Notes under the pieces: model-generated | The model's input: the letters and a program-made list of their open reading frames with translations, nothing else | Told to the model about the DNA's origin: nothing | Database searches by the model: none | Assembly: GCA_030544225.1 (NCBI GenBank) | Contig: CM060497.1 | Span: 806,001-870,000 of the forward strand | Origin: Skeletonema marinoi | Lineage: Eukaryota; Bacillariophyta; Thalassiosirophyceae; Thalassiosirales; Thalassiosiraceae | Length of the DNA stretch: 64,000 bases | Direction of reading: 5' to 3' | In this document: positions 48,842 to 60,586 of the stretch, one piece after another | How the letters are laid out: the number at the start of each line of letters is the position of its first letter | How positions within the stretch are numbered: position 1 is the stretch's first letter | Program-made: the position numbers and the translations under genes

Positions 48842-51430
48842 TCACTTCTCTATTTGCCTGTTTGTACGCCTTTGCAGCAGAGCTAACCTGACATGAAATA
48901 TCGTCGTCCGTATCAAGTTGTAACTGGAAAATGCGGCCCACATCGTCCCAATGCCAACTGTCTGAAGTCCTGCCAGAGCTCGATACTTCAGCCGCAGCAT
49001 GTAGGCAGGCACCGTGAAGAAAAACAAAGCATAACTATTTCGCAGAAAGACCAAGTCCTTTTGACCAAGTAGTGAGCCCTCGCCTCCACACATAAGACCG
49101 TGTACAATCAGAAACAAGGCAACGCCTGGTATTGCGCCATTCACTTTCTGCATCACCAACGGATCAGAGGTGAAGTATCGGCTGATCAAGGGTATCATAG
49201 CTACGAGTGAAACCAGCAGCACGCCGAACATTGCCCCTACCTTACGGAAATTGTTGATGGTCTTTCGCAAGGCATTGGCCCTTGCTTCACTCTTTGCCTT
49301 GATTCCGTGTATCGACGGAACGAAGCTCTGTGCGACTTGACTCAATGCATCCACAATTGGAGTCAGGCAGCAGAATATACTGAAAATGATTTGATGTGCC
49401 GCCATGTCAAAAGTGCCTAGCGTACTTGAAGCAACGTGTGACATGGCAATGTATCCGCTGATACGCCCGATCGATGTAGTAGTCACTGGAATCACGAACG
49501 GTGCAAACTCCTTGGCAGTAGGCGCATCAATATTTGACACAGACAGATAGTCTCGCAGTGTTAGTTTGCCGTCAGCTAAAAAGCCCCTCGACTTGGGTGA
49601 TGACTTGACTGAAGCTGGTCGGTCCTTCTTCAATCTGAGTGACTCATAGCTAGACTGGAGCCGAATGCCTTTCAAAAGGTTTTTCGACCCTAGAAAGGCA
49701 AGAAACTGTTTCCTGCGTGACTTTCCTTCGGCTGACGTTCCTGTCAACTCCATGATTCCTTGAGTGACGTCCACTCTCTTTGTTTCGTCTTCCTCATGGA
49801 TGATGTTGCCATTGTTCTTGCTGCCAAACATACCTCCTAACTTGCTCCAATTGAGCTTGAGGCCTTTTCCTTTATCTACACCTACCTTCGGTCTTGTGGT
49901 CATCCACCTCCAAAACATGATCAGAGCACCATACTGAGAAAACACAGTCGCCCAAGCAGCACCTGCTGCTCCACCCAACCACGGATTTGCATTTGGGACC
50001 ATTATCACATCTCCACAGAAATTGATAACTGCCGCTGCCAACAACACATACAGTGGTGATTTGACATCTTGCATTCCCAAGCATGCCGATTGAGCTGTCC
50101 CGATAACCACAGCTGCGGGCATACCCAAACAACGAATGCGCACATATCTCAGTGCTGCTGCCACAACTTCTGGATCAAGTGAATCATTCCCAATGAGTGA
50201 CTGGATGAGCGTATTGCCAAAGAAGGATAGGCCCACCCCAAAGATTGATCCGACAACGAGTGCCAACTTCAATGCTGTAACGAGAGTCAATGTCGTGCGT
50301 GGAGCATCAACGCCCTGTCCATCGTCTTGATCTTGTGCTTGCGCCGCAGCAATCAAGTTAGTAGTGGCAGTAAACATGAAAGCAACGACCAACGCGCCGT
50401 AGTCTGCCACGCTTACGGCAGGATTGAGTGCAGCTTGCTGAGCAGTTCCACTAAGCAATCCAACGGAGGCTGTGTCGATCATGGAAAGGACAGGAGAGCA
50501 TAGCCAGACTCCGATGGCTGGGATAGTATATTTGAGAATCTTTGCTACCGATGGTGTGTTGATCTCTCTCATGTTTGGAGAGGATGAAGATGACACGGAT
50601 TGAGATGTTGTCGCTGTGTCATCTGATTCTGCTCTTCCTTGTGTTATAGTCACTGATGCTTCTGTTGCTATTGCTGTTGCAGCTGCTACTTTTGCTTCTG
50701 CTATCTCTGCTTTTACTTCTGCTATCTCTTTCAACAAACTATCTTGTTCCTGCTGCTGTTTATTATCTTCTACTACTTCGACATCATCGTCATCATCATC
50801 ATCCAAAATCCAATGCAATGTTCCTTCCTCACTCTGACCAATCTGTTCAATATGCTTCATGATAATTTGTCGTGTCAAATCCAAGTCGTCATCATGCGAG
50901 ATGCTGAAATCATGTTGTTGAGTATTGATCACGTTCGTGTCATCAAAAAAATTATCTCCCTCTCCAACAGTTGCTTCCGCTGGTGCATCAGAGGTGGCAG
51001 ATTCAATAACTTCAGTGATACCAATCGTAGCATCCAAGACCATCGCTGGGTCCAAGAGGTCAGGTGAGGAAAGCACCTGCTCGAATTGATCTTGCTTCTG
51101 CTGCGTTTCAGTTTCATTTGCCGGTTTAAATGGCGATTCGTTTGTTTCCGAGTCAAGCACCGATGACGAGAGGGTTGTTGTTGTTTTTATCGGCACTCTG
51201 CCTTGGCTGAAAGGAGAAGCGTCATGTGGAGAAAAGTAGGTGCGGCAATGCATAGTCTTCCTGCTTCGGAAAGTGGATGCATCGTGTAGGCTGCTACGAG
51301 AAGGAGCCAGGTAGGCACTGCAGAATACCATCATGGTCGAGAGCAGCATGGCGAGAATGCAGCAGCTACTGCGTTGACGGGATGGTGACGATAAGTTGCA
51401 ACTTCTCATTGTGGCAATGTTGTTTCTCAC
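48842..51430 (-). CDS. Plastid-type MATE family transporter, copy 2
   Basis: 862 residues in the same orientation as copy 1. The core is nearly identical to copy 1 over about 500 residues; many stretches match exactly, such as IFSIFCCLTPIVDALSQVAQ. The differences gather in the presequence, the acidic linker and the central loop. The presequence (CCILAMLLSTMMVFCSAYLA) again ends in an ASAF-like junction, so plastid targeting is expected. The linker has an extra VKAEIAEAKVAAATAIATEA stretch absent from copy 1. The linker was probably disordered from the start and is drifting, while the transporter is held constant. MATE proteins export organic cations, acids or metabolites by H+ or Na+ antiport. 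An alternative start is Met8. Confidence 0.9.
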   Translation of the reverse strand: MRNNIATMRSCNLSSPSRQRSSCCILAMLLSTMMVFCSAYLAPSRSSLHDASTFRSRKTMHCRTYFSPHDASPFSQGRVPIKTTTTLSSSVLDSETNESPFKPANETETQQKQDQFEQVLSSPDLLDPAMVLDATIGITEVIESATSDAPAEATVGEGDNFFDDTNVINTQQHDFSISHDDDLDLTRQIIMKHIEQIGQSEEGTLHWILDDDDDDDVEVVEDNKQQQEQDSLLKEIAEVKAEIAEAKVAAATAIATEASVTITQGRAESDDTATTSQSVSSSSSPNMREINTPSVAKILKYTIPAIGVWLCSPVLSMIDTASVGLLSGTAQQAALNPAVSVADYGALVVAFMFTATTNLIAAAQAQDQDDGQGVDAPRTTLTLVTALKLALVVGSIFGVGLSFFGNTLIQSLIGNDSLDPEVVAAALRYVRIRCLGMPAAVVIGTAQSACLGMQDVKSPLYVLLAAAVINFCGDVIMVPNANPWLGGAAGAAWATVFSQYGALIMFWRWMTTRPKVGVDKGKGLKLNWSKLGGMFGSKNNGNIIHEEDETKRVDVTQGIMELTGTSAEGKSRRKQFLAFLGSKNLLKGIRLQSSYESLRLKKDRPASVKSSPKSRGFLADGKLTLRDYLSVSNIDAPTAKEFAPFVIPVTTTSIGRISGYIAMSHVASSTLGTFDMAAHQIIFSIFCCLTPIVDALSQVAQSFVPSIHGIKAKSEARANALRKTINNFRKVGAMFGVLLVSLVAMIPLISRYFTSDPLVMQKVNGAIPGVALFLIVHGLMCGGEGSLLGQKDLVFLRNSYALFFFTVPAYMLRLKYRALAGLQTVGIGTMWAAFSSYNLIRTTIFHVRLALLQRRTNRQIEK

Positions 51431-52276
51431 TCGCTGTAGCTAACGAATTCGGAATGCCTTTAATCCTTTCACAAAGTTCACAATGGGCCAACGCGCATAT
51501 ACTTATCTAGTTTGGTGTCGACTGAATAATTGAATGGATGGTTTATGATATGTCTGGTGTGCTTTGTAGCTGTCCGTTATGATACTTCAAGCAGGGAGAA
51601 CATTGTTCCATGCATTTTTCTTCATGAAAAAGCAGAACTTTGTGAGCATGCAACATGCAACTAACACATGTCACGCGTGTTGCTTTTTGGCGGGGCTGTC
51701 ATCAAGTCAGTCTAATTTAGTCCAAATGTACGTAGAGAAACATTACCCCTCTCCCAAGATAACACAGTTATCTATCCATATTACCACTTACTATTTTAGA
51801 AAATAGTATTAATTCCTACTCACAAATCTATCTACGTATCTTCTACCTCAAACCGCACTTTTTAAGTCGATGTAAGTGGTGTCGACCATGGGGAAATCCC
51901 TCCCCTATGCCTGATGTTGAGTTGATTTTTTGAAAGTCGTGTAGGTCTTCAAGTAAGGCCAACCGAATGTGGGCGTAGTCGAGAAAGATTGAGGTGGATA
52001 GGGTCGATTTTGATGGAGTCAGGTGCATCCATGTGCTTCGATGTTGCTGAGCGACGCAAATCACCCTTTCCCTCTCTATGCTCAAGTAGTGCAGCTATTC
52101 CAAGAGTGCTTTGCTATGCTGTAAATAGGAAGGATGATCGATCTGAATTGATGGCTGGAGAATTCTTTCAGTCTCATCATCTTTTTATGTCATCTTTTGC
52201 TCACAATTTTTTTGCAACATCACACACATCTATCCCCCTCAACAGAAACTTATCTATTTCATAAAGAAAAAATAAA
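51431..52276. promoter_or_regulatory. Divergent region between MATE copy 2 and ribosomal protein P2
   Basis: 846 bp. It includes an AT-rich stretch near 51760-51830 and the P2 leader just before 52277. No gene is supported; small open frames are without domains. Confidence 0.45.
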
Positions 52277-52721
52277 ATGCAAGAATTAGCAGCTCTTCTC
52301 TTATGCAAACTCGGCGGAAAGGACGGATCAGCCGATGACATCAAAGCAGTCATCGAGGCCGCCGGAGGTGAAGCCAACGAAGAACAAATTGCCGCCCTTG
52401 TCGGAGACTTGGATGGCAAGGATGTCAATGAATTGCTTGGCGCTGGAATGGACAAGTTGAAGGATGTACCAATGGGTGGTGGAGGAGGTGGAGGAGGAGG
52501 CGGCGGAGGAGGAGGTGGAGGAGCGGCAGAGGAGGTTGTAGAAGAGAAAGAGGAGGAGGTAGAAGAGGCACCCCCAGCAGTTGATAGTAAGTTGCCATTG
52601 ATATGATATGATTGTCTGTTGCTTGCTTGTTATCAAAATTCTGTATTCACCGTTTCTAACACAATTGGTTCATCCAATCTTTCTCACAGTGTTCGGAGGC
52701 GGAGATGGCGGAGACTATTAA
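52277..52721 (+). CDS. RPP2: 60S acidic ribosomal protein P2
   Basis: Exons 52277-52586 and 52690-52721 join in phase 1 across a 103-bp intron (GTAAGT...TCACAG) into 113 residues. The N-terminal dimerisation domain is typical of P2: MQELAALLLCKLGGKDGSAD, DIKAVIEAAGGEANEEQIAA, and GKDVNELLGAGMDKL. The hinge is 16 consecutive glycines (GGT/GGA/GGC) where animals and fungi have alanine-rich hinges. An acidic stretch follows (EEVVEEKEEEVEEAPP), and the second exon supplies only the end MFGGGDGGDY. P1/P2 dimers form the ribosomal stalk that recruits elongation-factor GTPases. The usual end is DDDMGFGLFD, so this tail is the shorter form I associate with stramenopiles. Confidence 0.93.
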
Positions 52722-53189
52722 ATAATAAGAAAGAAAAACAACAAGTCTACTGTTTATAATAAATAAAATTAGCATTTACCACACACGACACTTGTGTTCA
52801 TCACATCTTCGCAAACTCAGTCTGGTGACTGAGGCTAGGAACAGACATGCTAAGTGATGCGATCAAAAACTAGAGACAAAGGAAGCACTTGACTCGTAGT
52901 TCTACAAAAGCAAATACAATGGTACAAAGGACTTAATTTTCACTGCCCATTGACACTACCTGATGACCTTACTACAAAGGGAGTACATATCATCTGAACT
53001 TCTTCTGCTGTCTTCATGCTGTCTCTGACGATCCGAAAGAAGCATGCAACACAGCTCCCACACTCCAGCTGAGCGGCAAGATTTCAGAGTAGAAGAGCTA
53101 TAATGACGCATTCGTAGACCCAAGGCCGGAGAAAAGAGAGGCACTCTTCGATGGCGCATCAAAAAATTATCATTTTTTAGACGTTGACC
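52722..53189. promoter_or_regulatory. Intergenic region between P2 and FANCD2
   Basis: 468 bp. It holds the P2 3' end with aataaataaaa-like polyadenylation words near 52757-52770, then presumably the FANCD2 promoter. Nothing else is recognised. Confidence 0.45.
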
Positions 53190-56100
53190 ATGTCAAGCAA
53201 CAGCCGCAAGCGTCCGCTAGAAAGCGACACCAACAAAGAAAACAACGGCATCACCACCAGTAGCCGTGCCACTCAAGCCCAAGATCTCAAACGGCGTCAG
53301 ATACAACAAGCATCATGGGGGTTCAAGGAGGCATTGGCCGAGTGCGGTGTGGTGGAATTCGCCTCTGAGAATACCAACGGCAATAATGATGATGTTGCCC
53401 CTACCAAATCAATTACCGAGGTAGGATGTCAAATTGACGCTTCGTCCACTCCATCCGCCCTACGATCGTCTATTACTGCATTGTTGGAAGAAATGTCGAA
53501 GAATGGCATTGATCCAAAGAATGAACGGGTGTTGGCCGATCTTGCCGAAATTATTTCGACTAATGACGACATGGCACGAAAGATGTTATTGCCACTTTAT
53601 CGGGTGAGAACTAGTGACAATCAAAATTGCTTTTCACAATTTACACAGCCAGAAGAGACCATGGATGGTGATGATGATGATGATAATGAAATTATTGCAG
53701 AGTCATCTTCATTGGTCAAAATTCTACTTCGTGTGGATGCACTTCAATCTACTCTGTTGACGGCTCTGGTGCAAAAGTTGCCAGAAATGGCAGCGTCAGA
53801 AGATGATGACGATGGTTGCAGCATTAACAATGATGTACCGCGATTGATATTTTCCAATATACGATGGCTAGATTACATTGTTGATACGTCGGCATTAACA
53901 ATGACATTTGTGGAATGTCTTACTGTCCTTGCGTCTTCTAGTTCCTCTTGTGAAAAAACACGTCAGATACTACTTGATGCCATCTCGACATTGCCGGATA
54001 TTTTGAATGATTATAATGCACTAGTGGTTTCCAATAATGATGATGATGATGGTGGTAATGGAGAAGACGGACAATCAAGTATTTTGGCAACACTACAACA
54101 TTTGAGAGTGGAGGACCCATCTCTACTTATTCCATGTCTGGATGCCGTGGGATCATTGCCACTGACCGATTCCCAATTTGAGGATGTTACGCGAGATGCC
54201 TTGGAGGCACTCGCGAATGTGGAACGGTGGGCATTGCCGGCGTTGACTACGTTCTTGATGAACAATTGTCCTCAGGGGAGTAGTAGCTTGGCGAATGAGG
54301 TGATTGAGGAGATTAGAAAGCTTCCTTTGGGAAAAGGGAACTATGATGATGACTATGCAATGGATACTAGCCCAAATGGCGGAGGGAGGGATGATTCTGA
54401 AGCAGTAATGATTGAATCATTGTCCCGTGGCTTTGCTCATCGGTCGGATCTAACGTCTGCTCTCCTCAAGGCAATCAAGGAGACGACGCCAGGGAATCAT
54501 CTTCCTGCAGACATTTGGCTACTGGCGTGCGTTGCCACGGCGAATCATCATAAAGCAAAAGTCAAATCAATCATTCGCTCTAAAGCGAATAATGGAGGAT
54601 TCACCTCACAGCTGCTACGCCAATCACTTTCCGGCAATGGCACTGCACTCACAAGTCTATTCAGCTCCTCCCTCTGTGAAATGGCCGATGGATTGTTGCG
54701 ATCATCCGACAATGCTGCATGTGAACTTGGTGTGACTCTATATGAAATTCTATTTGAAGATTTCAAAGACCCGATGCAACGGTCCGATGTAGTAAGCAGC
54801 CTCGTAACTCACATCTGTTCCGGTGTGGGTGTGAAGGAAGCAGAGGTAGATGCTGCCATGCGTGTATTTTCTTGCATTATTGACAAAGGAAATGATGGAC
54901 CTCGTGCATTGAGGTCTTTCAATCCACTTTTGCTGGGTATGTTGGAATTCCTTCATCAAATGACCACGTCTCAAGTTCGTCGACTATTTCTATTGCTGTT
55001 TGCTGCTGGTGGCGATAAAAACGATGAAATGGGTAGTGGATTAGGAGATTCGAGTGGTGTGGGCGGTGCATGTGATGATATTCAAATTGTGATTGAGAAG
55101 AATCTCTCTCATGGGCAAATAGCCAACAAGCGTATTGGTATCATAGGCACAGTCGCTTATGCAGTGACAAGATCTGCTGAATTACTTGATCAACAGAATT
55201 CCATGGAGGTGGAAGAAACAGATGCAACTTGTATGCCTGGAGGTGCTGCCGTTGCATCTTTACCCATTGTGAAGGATATTACCGAGAAGATTGAAAAGGC
55301 GTACTCAAAGTGCCAGCCAGTTGTATCAAAATCTGCGCTTGACGCCAACATGACTGAGAGCAATATGGTAACCACTTCAAACTCTAGTGGATCTGCCGCC
55401 GCATTCATGCTTGATGAGTTATGCCACGCAGTTCAGGGAGGTAGACTGGTAAATGAAATCCGCGATTGGCTCGATGAAAAGTATCAGTTAGAGTTTGAGG
55501 AGATGTTTGTTGGTGACTTTGAAGAAACGGAAGGAGCAGGCCAAAAGGGATCAAAAGGGGCGAAAGATGATGGGATGGACCCTCAACAAATCCCAACCGA
55601 TCCACAGGACTTGGCTATTCTCAATGGGACATCAGATTTTGGGCTTCCAGGCGAATTGAGATTCAATATTCAGGATGCTGAATCACATGTTTATGTCAAG
55701 ATACTGCCCATTCTGTCATCGTTGACCAGAAACAACAGGGAGATGCTGATTCAACAACTATGCCCCATGTTTAGGTTGATGGCATCTCTCAGTGATGAGC
55801 GATATGGTGGCGACGGTCTCTCAGAGATTGATGCGATGTTGGAATGGTAAGACAGGCTTACAGTCTTTTTTGCTGCTGAACAATCTATTCCTTCTTTTCT
55901 CTAACACCCCTTTGTTCTTTAGCCCTCTTCTCATGCCTTCAACTGAGTCGTCTGGAATGGAATTTGAAGATCTTTCAGCCACCAAGCAATGGGTTGTTAC
56001 TTCGTCCTACTTCTTCGCAACATGCTGGGTACGTGAACTCGTCAACAACTTCATTTTTGCCGCTGATACGAGCACTCCACACGCTAGTGCAATAACGTCG

Positions 56101-58107
56101 TCAAGCCAAGGTTTTGATTGCAAAGATGTCCAGCAGAAAGTGATTGAAAGATTGAAAGCACTTATTGATTTGGAAGAGGAGCTTCGATTCACAGCCTCGA
56201 AGTGTTTCGTATTCAGTCCACCGGGTCTAGATCTGCTACCGGCACCGAAAGAGCTCTATGAAGTTCATTCACCTAACGTTGATATCCCAGAATATGACCC
56301 GCACGCTTCTAAAGCACAAAAGAAAGCTGCTGCTGCAGAGAAGAAGAAGTTGGTCAAACGTGCGAAAGAGAAGGAAAAGTCAAAGTCCAAAATGCTCAAG
56401 GTCAAAAAGAAGCACGAGGAACTCTTGTCTACTCGAGCACTAGGAGCGCTTAGGCCCCTGGATCCTCAGGTATGCTGTGCCATTGGTTTTGATGGTCTTA
56501 GCGTAATTCCAGCCAGTGCCGAGGGCAGTCAGTGTCTCTCACAGGTACAGGTGACCAAATGTGGTGGGCCTGTCATCACCTTGCTGCTGAATCTGCTAGA
56601 CAAATCGCTTTCTGATATGCTCGCTGAAAAGAAAAGCTGCGCATTCAACTCTGGGAACGAAGAGAGGAATGATGACAACCCATATCGGGCTGTATCACAC
56701 TCATCCAAAACCAACGTCGCTTCCGCTGCATTCATCTCCAGCGAGGACTCTTCGAAAAAGTGTTTAGATTTGTTACAGAGCTACCTAAATTCCGGCGTTT
56801 TTGCAAGCCTACATGAGCACCTAGCGATAGTGGCTGAGCTAAGATGCGGCCAAAATAGCTCTGATAACGACAGTGAAACAGAGCAGCAACTTGTTGCTAC
56901 TGCGCGATGTTTATTCAGCTGCACGCGCACTCTATTTGAGTCGGAGATCTTGACAAGAAGCCCCAGCGGCAAGCTCTATCTAGCTCTGATTCTCAAGCAA
57001 CTTGGAAGGGGCGATCGTAGCGGTTACCAAGATTCTATTCGTCGTCCCTCATCGGCTCATATTAACAACTTGTTGGTTTATGTGGCAGACAATGTGTCTG
57101 AGATTATCACGGGTGCATACACAGGAGACTTGGAGTTTGCAATGGATGGAGTCCTGACAATTCAGTCAATTTTTGAGTGCTCGAAACGCATTTCTGACGA
57201 TTCATCTGATGCCAAAGCTGCGACCACAAGTTTCGGTAAAAAGTTATCTGATGTGTCTCATAAGCTCTTGAAAGAGCATTGGCCCGAAGAAACAAAGATG
57301 AACAAAAGCAATGTTGGAAAGTTACTAACTTTGTTCCTTGAGCACTCGACCGATCGGATGAGCAGCCTGACGAGTCTTGTAAACGATGTACTATTGGAGC
57401 TACCTCATACAGAAAAGTGCAAAGGACCTGTTGAAAATTATCCCACGTGTTCTTCATCCTCCTTTGGCAGCTACTATACTGTGGTGATTAGCTATCTGTG
57501 GAAAGAGCTCGTACAACTCTTTGACTGCGACACGAAAAATCCTGCTATTGCCAAGAAAATATTCGAAACAATGGCGGAGTTGATCGATTTCCTGCAATCA
57601 CTCTTTGATTTGACCAGAGAGAATGAATGCTTGGCCAAGAAAGCGATCTTGTTGCAGCAGCTCAAGTTCGGTTCCAAGTTCATTGAGACTTTTGTTGCGA
57701 AGGCGATCCCATTCTTTCAAGTTCACTTTGAACAACACCAAGATACTATCTTTGAGCTCATTCGTCGCATGCAAAAGAATTGTAGACAGATGTATGCCAT
57801 CATTGCTCACGGAAAGCGTGAAAAGGACGCCAACCTTGCGAAGGAAGGTCCACGTGCCAAAAAGAGTCTTGAGTTGTTTATTCACAAAGTGAAGTCTTTG
57901 CTGAAGAAGAACCGCTGCATGACAGCAATGTGGACAAAGACACTAACTGCCAAGGATATCGATGGAAGTGCTCTGTCGGATGAAGAAGGCACTACTCAAT
58001 CTGACGACTCTGATGCTGGTAGTGAGGAGGATGAGGAGGAAGAAGTGAAAGTGAAAGACGAGGAGGAAGAAGAGGATGACAGTGAAAGCGATGACGAAGA
58101 AGACTGA
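53190..58107 (+). CDS. FANCD2: FANCD2, Fanconi anaemia interstrand-crosslink repair protein
   Basis: Exons 53190-55846 and 55923-58107 join in phase 2 across a 76-bp intron into 1613 residues (human about 1450). Family blocks appear in order: LIPCLDAVGSLPLTD, PADIWLLACVATANHHKAKV, VSSLVTHICSGVGVKEAEVD, LLGMLEFLHQMTTSQVRRLF and NKRIGIIGTVAYAV (human KLIGIIGAVTMAG). Across the splice lie IDAMLECPLLMP and SYFFATCWVRELVNNF (human LNWFREIVNAF). Then come LLTLFLEHSTDRMSSL and LELFIHKVKSLLKKNRCMTA. The tail is strongly acidic, as in human. FANCD2 pairs with FANCI as a DNA clamp that is monoubiquitinated to lock onto damage. The residue aligned with human Lys561 seems to be Arg598. The N-terminus (SRKRPLESDTNKENN) is basic and may hold a nuclear or PIP-type signal. 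Confidence 0.95.
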
Positions 58108-58228
58108 GGTCTGCGACCATTCAGAGCAAGAGATGTAGCAACATCAACACTTGGACTATATTATAAATATATATTATTCAACAAACTCTCACACCATTCC
58201 AGCAATTAATCAGCGTTGCCCGATCTAG

Positions 58229-59964
58229 TTAGTAACCTCCTCGACGACTTCTCCCTCTCCCGCCTCCTCTGCCTCTTCCTCCCCTTGAAGCATAACTACT
58301 GTTCTCTTCTTCCGTGTACAACGACTCTCCATCTCTATTGTAGTCCTCAGAATAATACGACCCTCCTCCACCTCTTGAGTAATCATCATCATAATACGAG
58401 TTTTCATCATAACCTCCATTTCGTTCGTAGTCATCATATCGACCATCTTCTGTATATCCTAACCTTTTGTCTGCTTCATATGCCTCATTCTCAAGTGCTC
58501 GCCGCCGTTGTTGTGACTGCGGTTGTACTCTTGCTCGCTCTCCCGTCTCCACATAATCCCCAACAGCTCTAGTTTGCACCATAGACGCCTCCCGTTCTTC
58601 AAGTGCATCCACAATCTGATTAAATCGATTGCCCTTTGCGTCGATTTTATTCAGACAACAACATCGAAAGATTGTAAACCCACAACACTTTACCTTCACA
58701 GGAGCCCGGTAATCCTTGCTCACCAACCGTGCCACACGTCTCATACTACGATCTATGACATAGTCAATGTCTGGTATGGCTAGAGGCCATGCCCAATAGC
58801 TGCTAATCTCATTGTAGATTTCCACTGCTGCCAGTCTCATTATTTGATTGCGTCTCATGCGTGTGTCCCATACAACTCCGAGGTGACCGAGTGACATGCA
58901 TTCAAGGCGAGATTCAAAGAGGTCAAATGGACGATTGAGTTTGGCAGGGATGACTGATTTGCAGGACCGATTTATTTGATGATATGCTCCATTAAACCCA
59001 GAGAATCTTTACATTTGTCGTGACGAAGTGGTGGTGTAAGCGAAGGTGAGTGAATATTGTATGCAAAGCAACGCAAGGCAAGGTAAAGAAACAAGCATAG
59101 AATGTTGCCTCGATCTATACCACCAACACCACTGGAAAAATGTTGGCAGTTCAAACAAGAGAGCATCATTGTGTCCCCATTGCACGACCGATCATATCAT
59201 GGAGAAAGATATTGCCAGCTCAAAGAGGGGAATCGAAACAAAGATACGCAGATGACAGGTAGCAACGACAACAGCAACAACAATATGGCTCACCTCGATA
59301 CATCATTCCTTCTCTCTTCAGCCTTCTTGGCACTCACAGCCCTCTGCCGAATCTCCCGTTCCACCTTTTTCAACATCTTTCCACTCCCCACAACCATGGC
59401 AACTTTATCCGAATTCGGCACCTCCACCAACCCCAATGCCTTTCGTTCCACATTCTTCTTCTTTCCCTTTCCACCACCACCATCAAATTTGTCACCCAAC
59501 AACTCACTCTCTTTCTCCTCACCACCACCACTCTCCCCATCACCATTCACCTTTTGATCCATCCTCCAAAACCTAACCCGATCACTTAAACTCTCCAACT
59601 CCACAAGCGCCCCCAAATGCAAACTCTCCCTACTCCCAAAATCCCACTGATTCATCAACAATATCAACACACCCACACCAAACCCCAAACACCCTATTAT
59701 AAGTGTCAACACATCCTCCAATTGAACATTGTTCACCTTCATATGCCTCTTAATGGCATCGGTAGTAACCACAAATCCAAATATACCAATAGTGGCACAC
59801 ATGAGTGTTATGGGCAATAAGAGGAGGAATTTACGAGCACGGTAGTATTCGTAGGATAGTTTGTGCTTTTGGGAGGAGATTTCGGTGCGTTTGAGGATTG
59901 CGGAGAGTTTTTCGGTGTCGGTGGAGAAGTCTTCAAAGTCGAGTTGCTGATCTTGGATGCCCAT
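58229..59964 (-). CDS. SLATT-like two-TM protein with a C-terminal Arg/Gly/Tyr-rich tail
   Basis: Exons 59294-59964 and 58229-59006 join in phase 2 across a 287-bp intron (GTGAGC...GTAAAG) into 482 residues. The join is supported by alignment to the paralogue at 60587: FNGAYHQINRSCKSVIPAKL matches YHAELHQIISGCKSDVPPEI. Residues 12-45 (DFSTDTEKLSAILKRTEISS, HKLSYEYYRARKF) lead into two membrane spans at about 45-67 and 86-105, then LHLGALVELESLSDRVRFWR. This pattern recalls SLATT domains (two TM helices with flanking charged helices), found mostly in bacterial defence effectors. The C-terminal half has RRNQIMRLAAVEIYNEISSY, a Cys cluster KCCGFTIFRCCCL, and an RGG/Tyr/Asp-rich tail. The function is unknown. 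Confidence 0.78.
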
Positions 59965-60586
59965 CTTGGTTGAATAGAGGAGCAGCGGTAGCACCGACGT
60001 ACTCTCGACTGATCAGTTATCAGATGCTGCTCCTTGCTTTGGCTTGGTGCTGGTGCTCTCTCCTTCAATCACTATGTAGTACATCGAGTTGGTGTGCTTG
60101 ATTGTGCTCGCTTAAGTTTCCCAAGGAAACCTCAAGGGCCTAAAAGCGCGGTATACGGTATTACTACGACACACATTTCTCTCTTACCTGCGCCCCCTTG
60201 ACACTTTCAAACACACAAGGGGCAGCTTCTGGCTGCAATAGGCACCGCGAACAAAATAACAGGTGCACACCAATTAATCGTGCAAAACGTTTTAGAGTTC
60301 GCGTCGGTGACAGTACTTTTTGACATCAGAGTTCTTTGACACTCCTTGACATTCACAGTTCGCTTCTTGATTACTACTTTCGCATCTTGAGTACCGAGCG
60401 AATCTCCCCGCCCCCGCCTCCGCCTCCGCCTCCGACGCTCTTTCCAACGCGTCAAGAGGCTCCGCTAAAGCGGTGCCTGAAAAATAACCGTCAAATCAGC
60501 CTGCACATGAACATTGAGAACGGTCGTGTCGACGATAAGTATGTACCCTTAAGTAGCCGTCCAAAACGAACAACAACAACAGCAAC
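59965..60586. promoter_or_regulatory. Shared head-to-head promoter region of the SLATT-like pair
   Basis: 622 bp between the two divergent starts. It contains a C-rich run of ccgcct repeats at about 60407-60436 and no supported gene. Confidence 0.55.

Noticed and set aside
53184-53189. Upstream TTG start for FANCD2
   Set aside because: The ATG at 53190 is the first true start codon, and the extra two residues add nothing.
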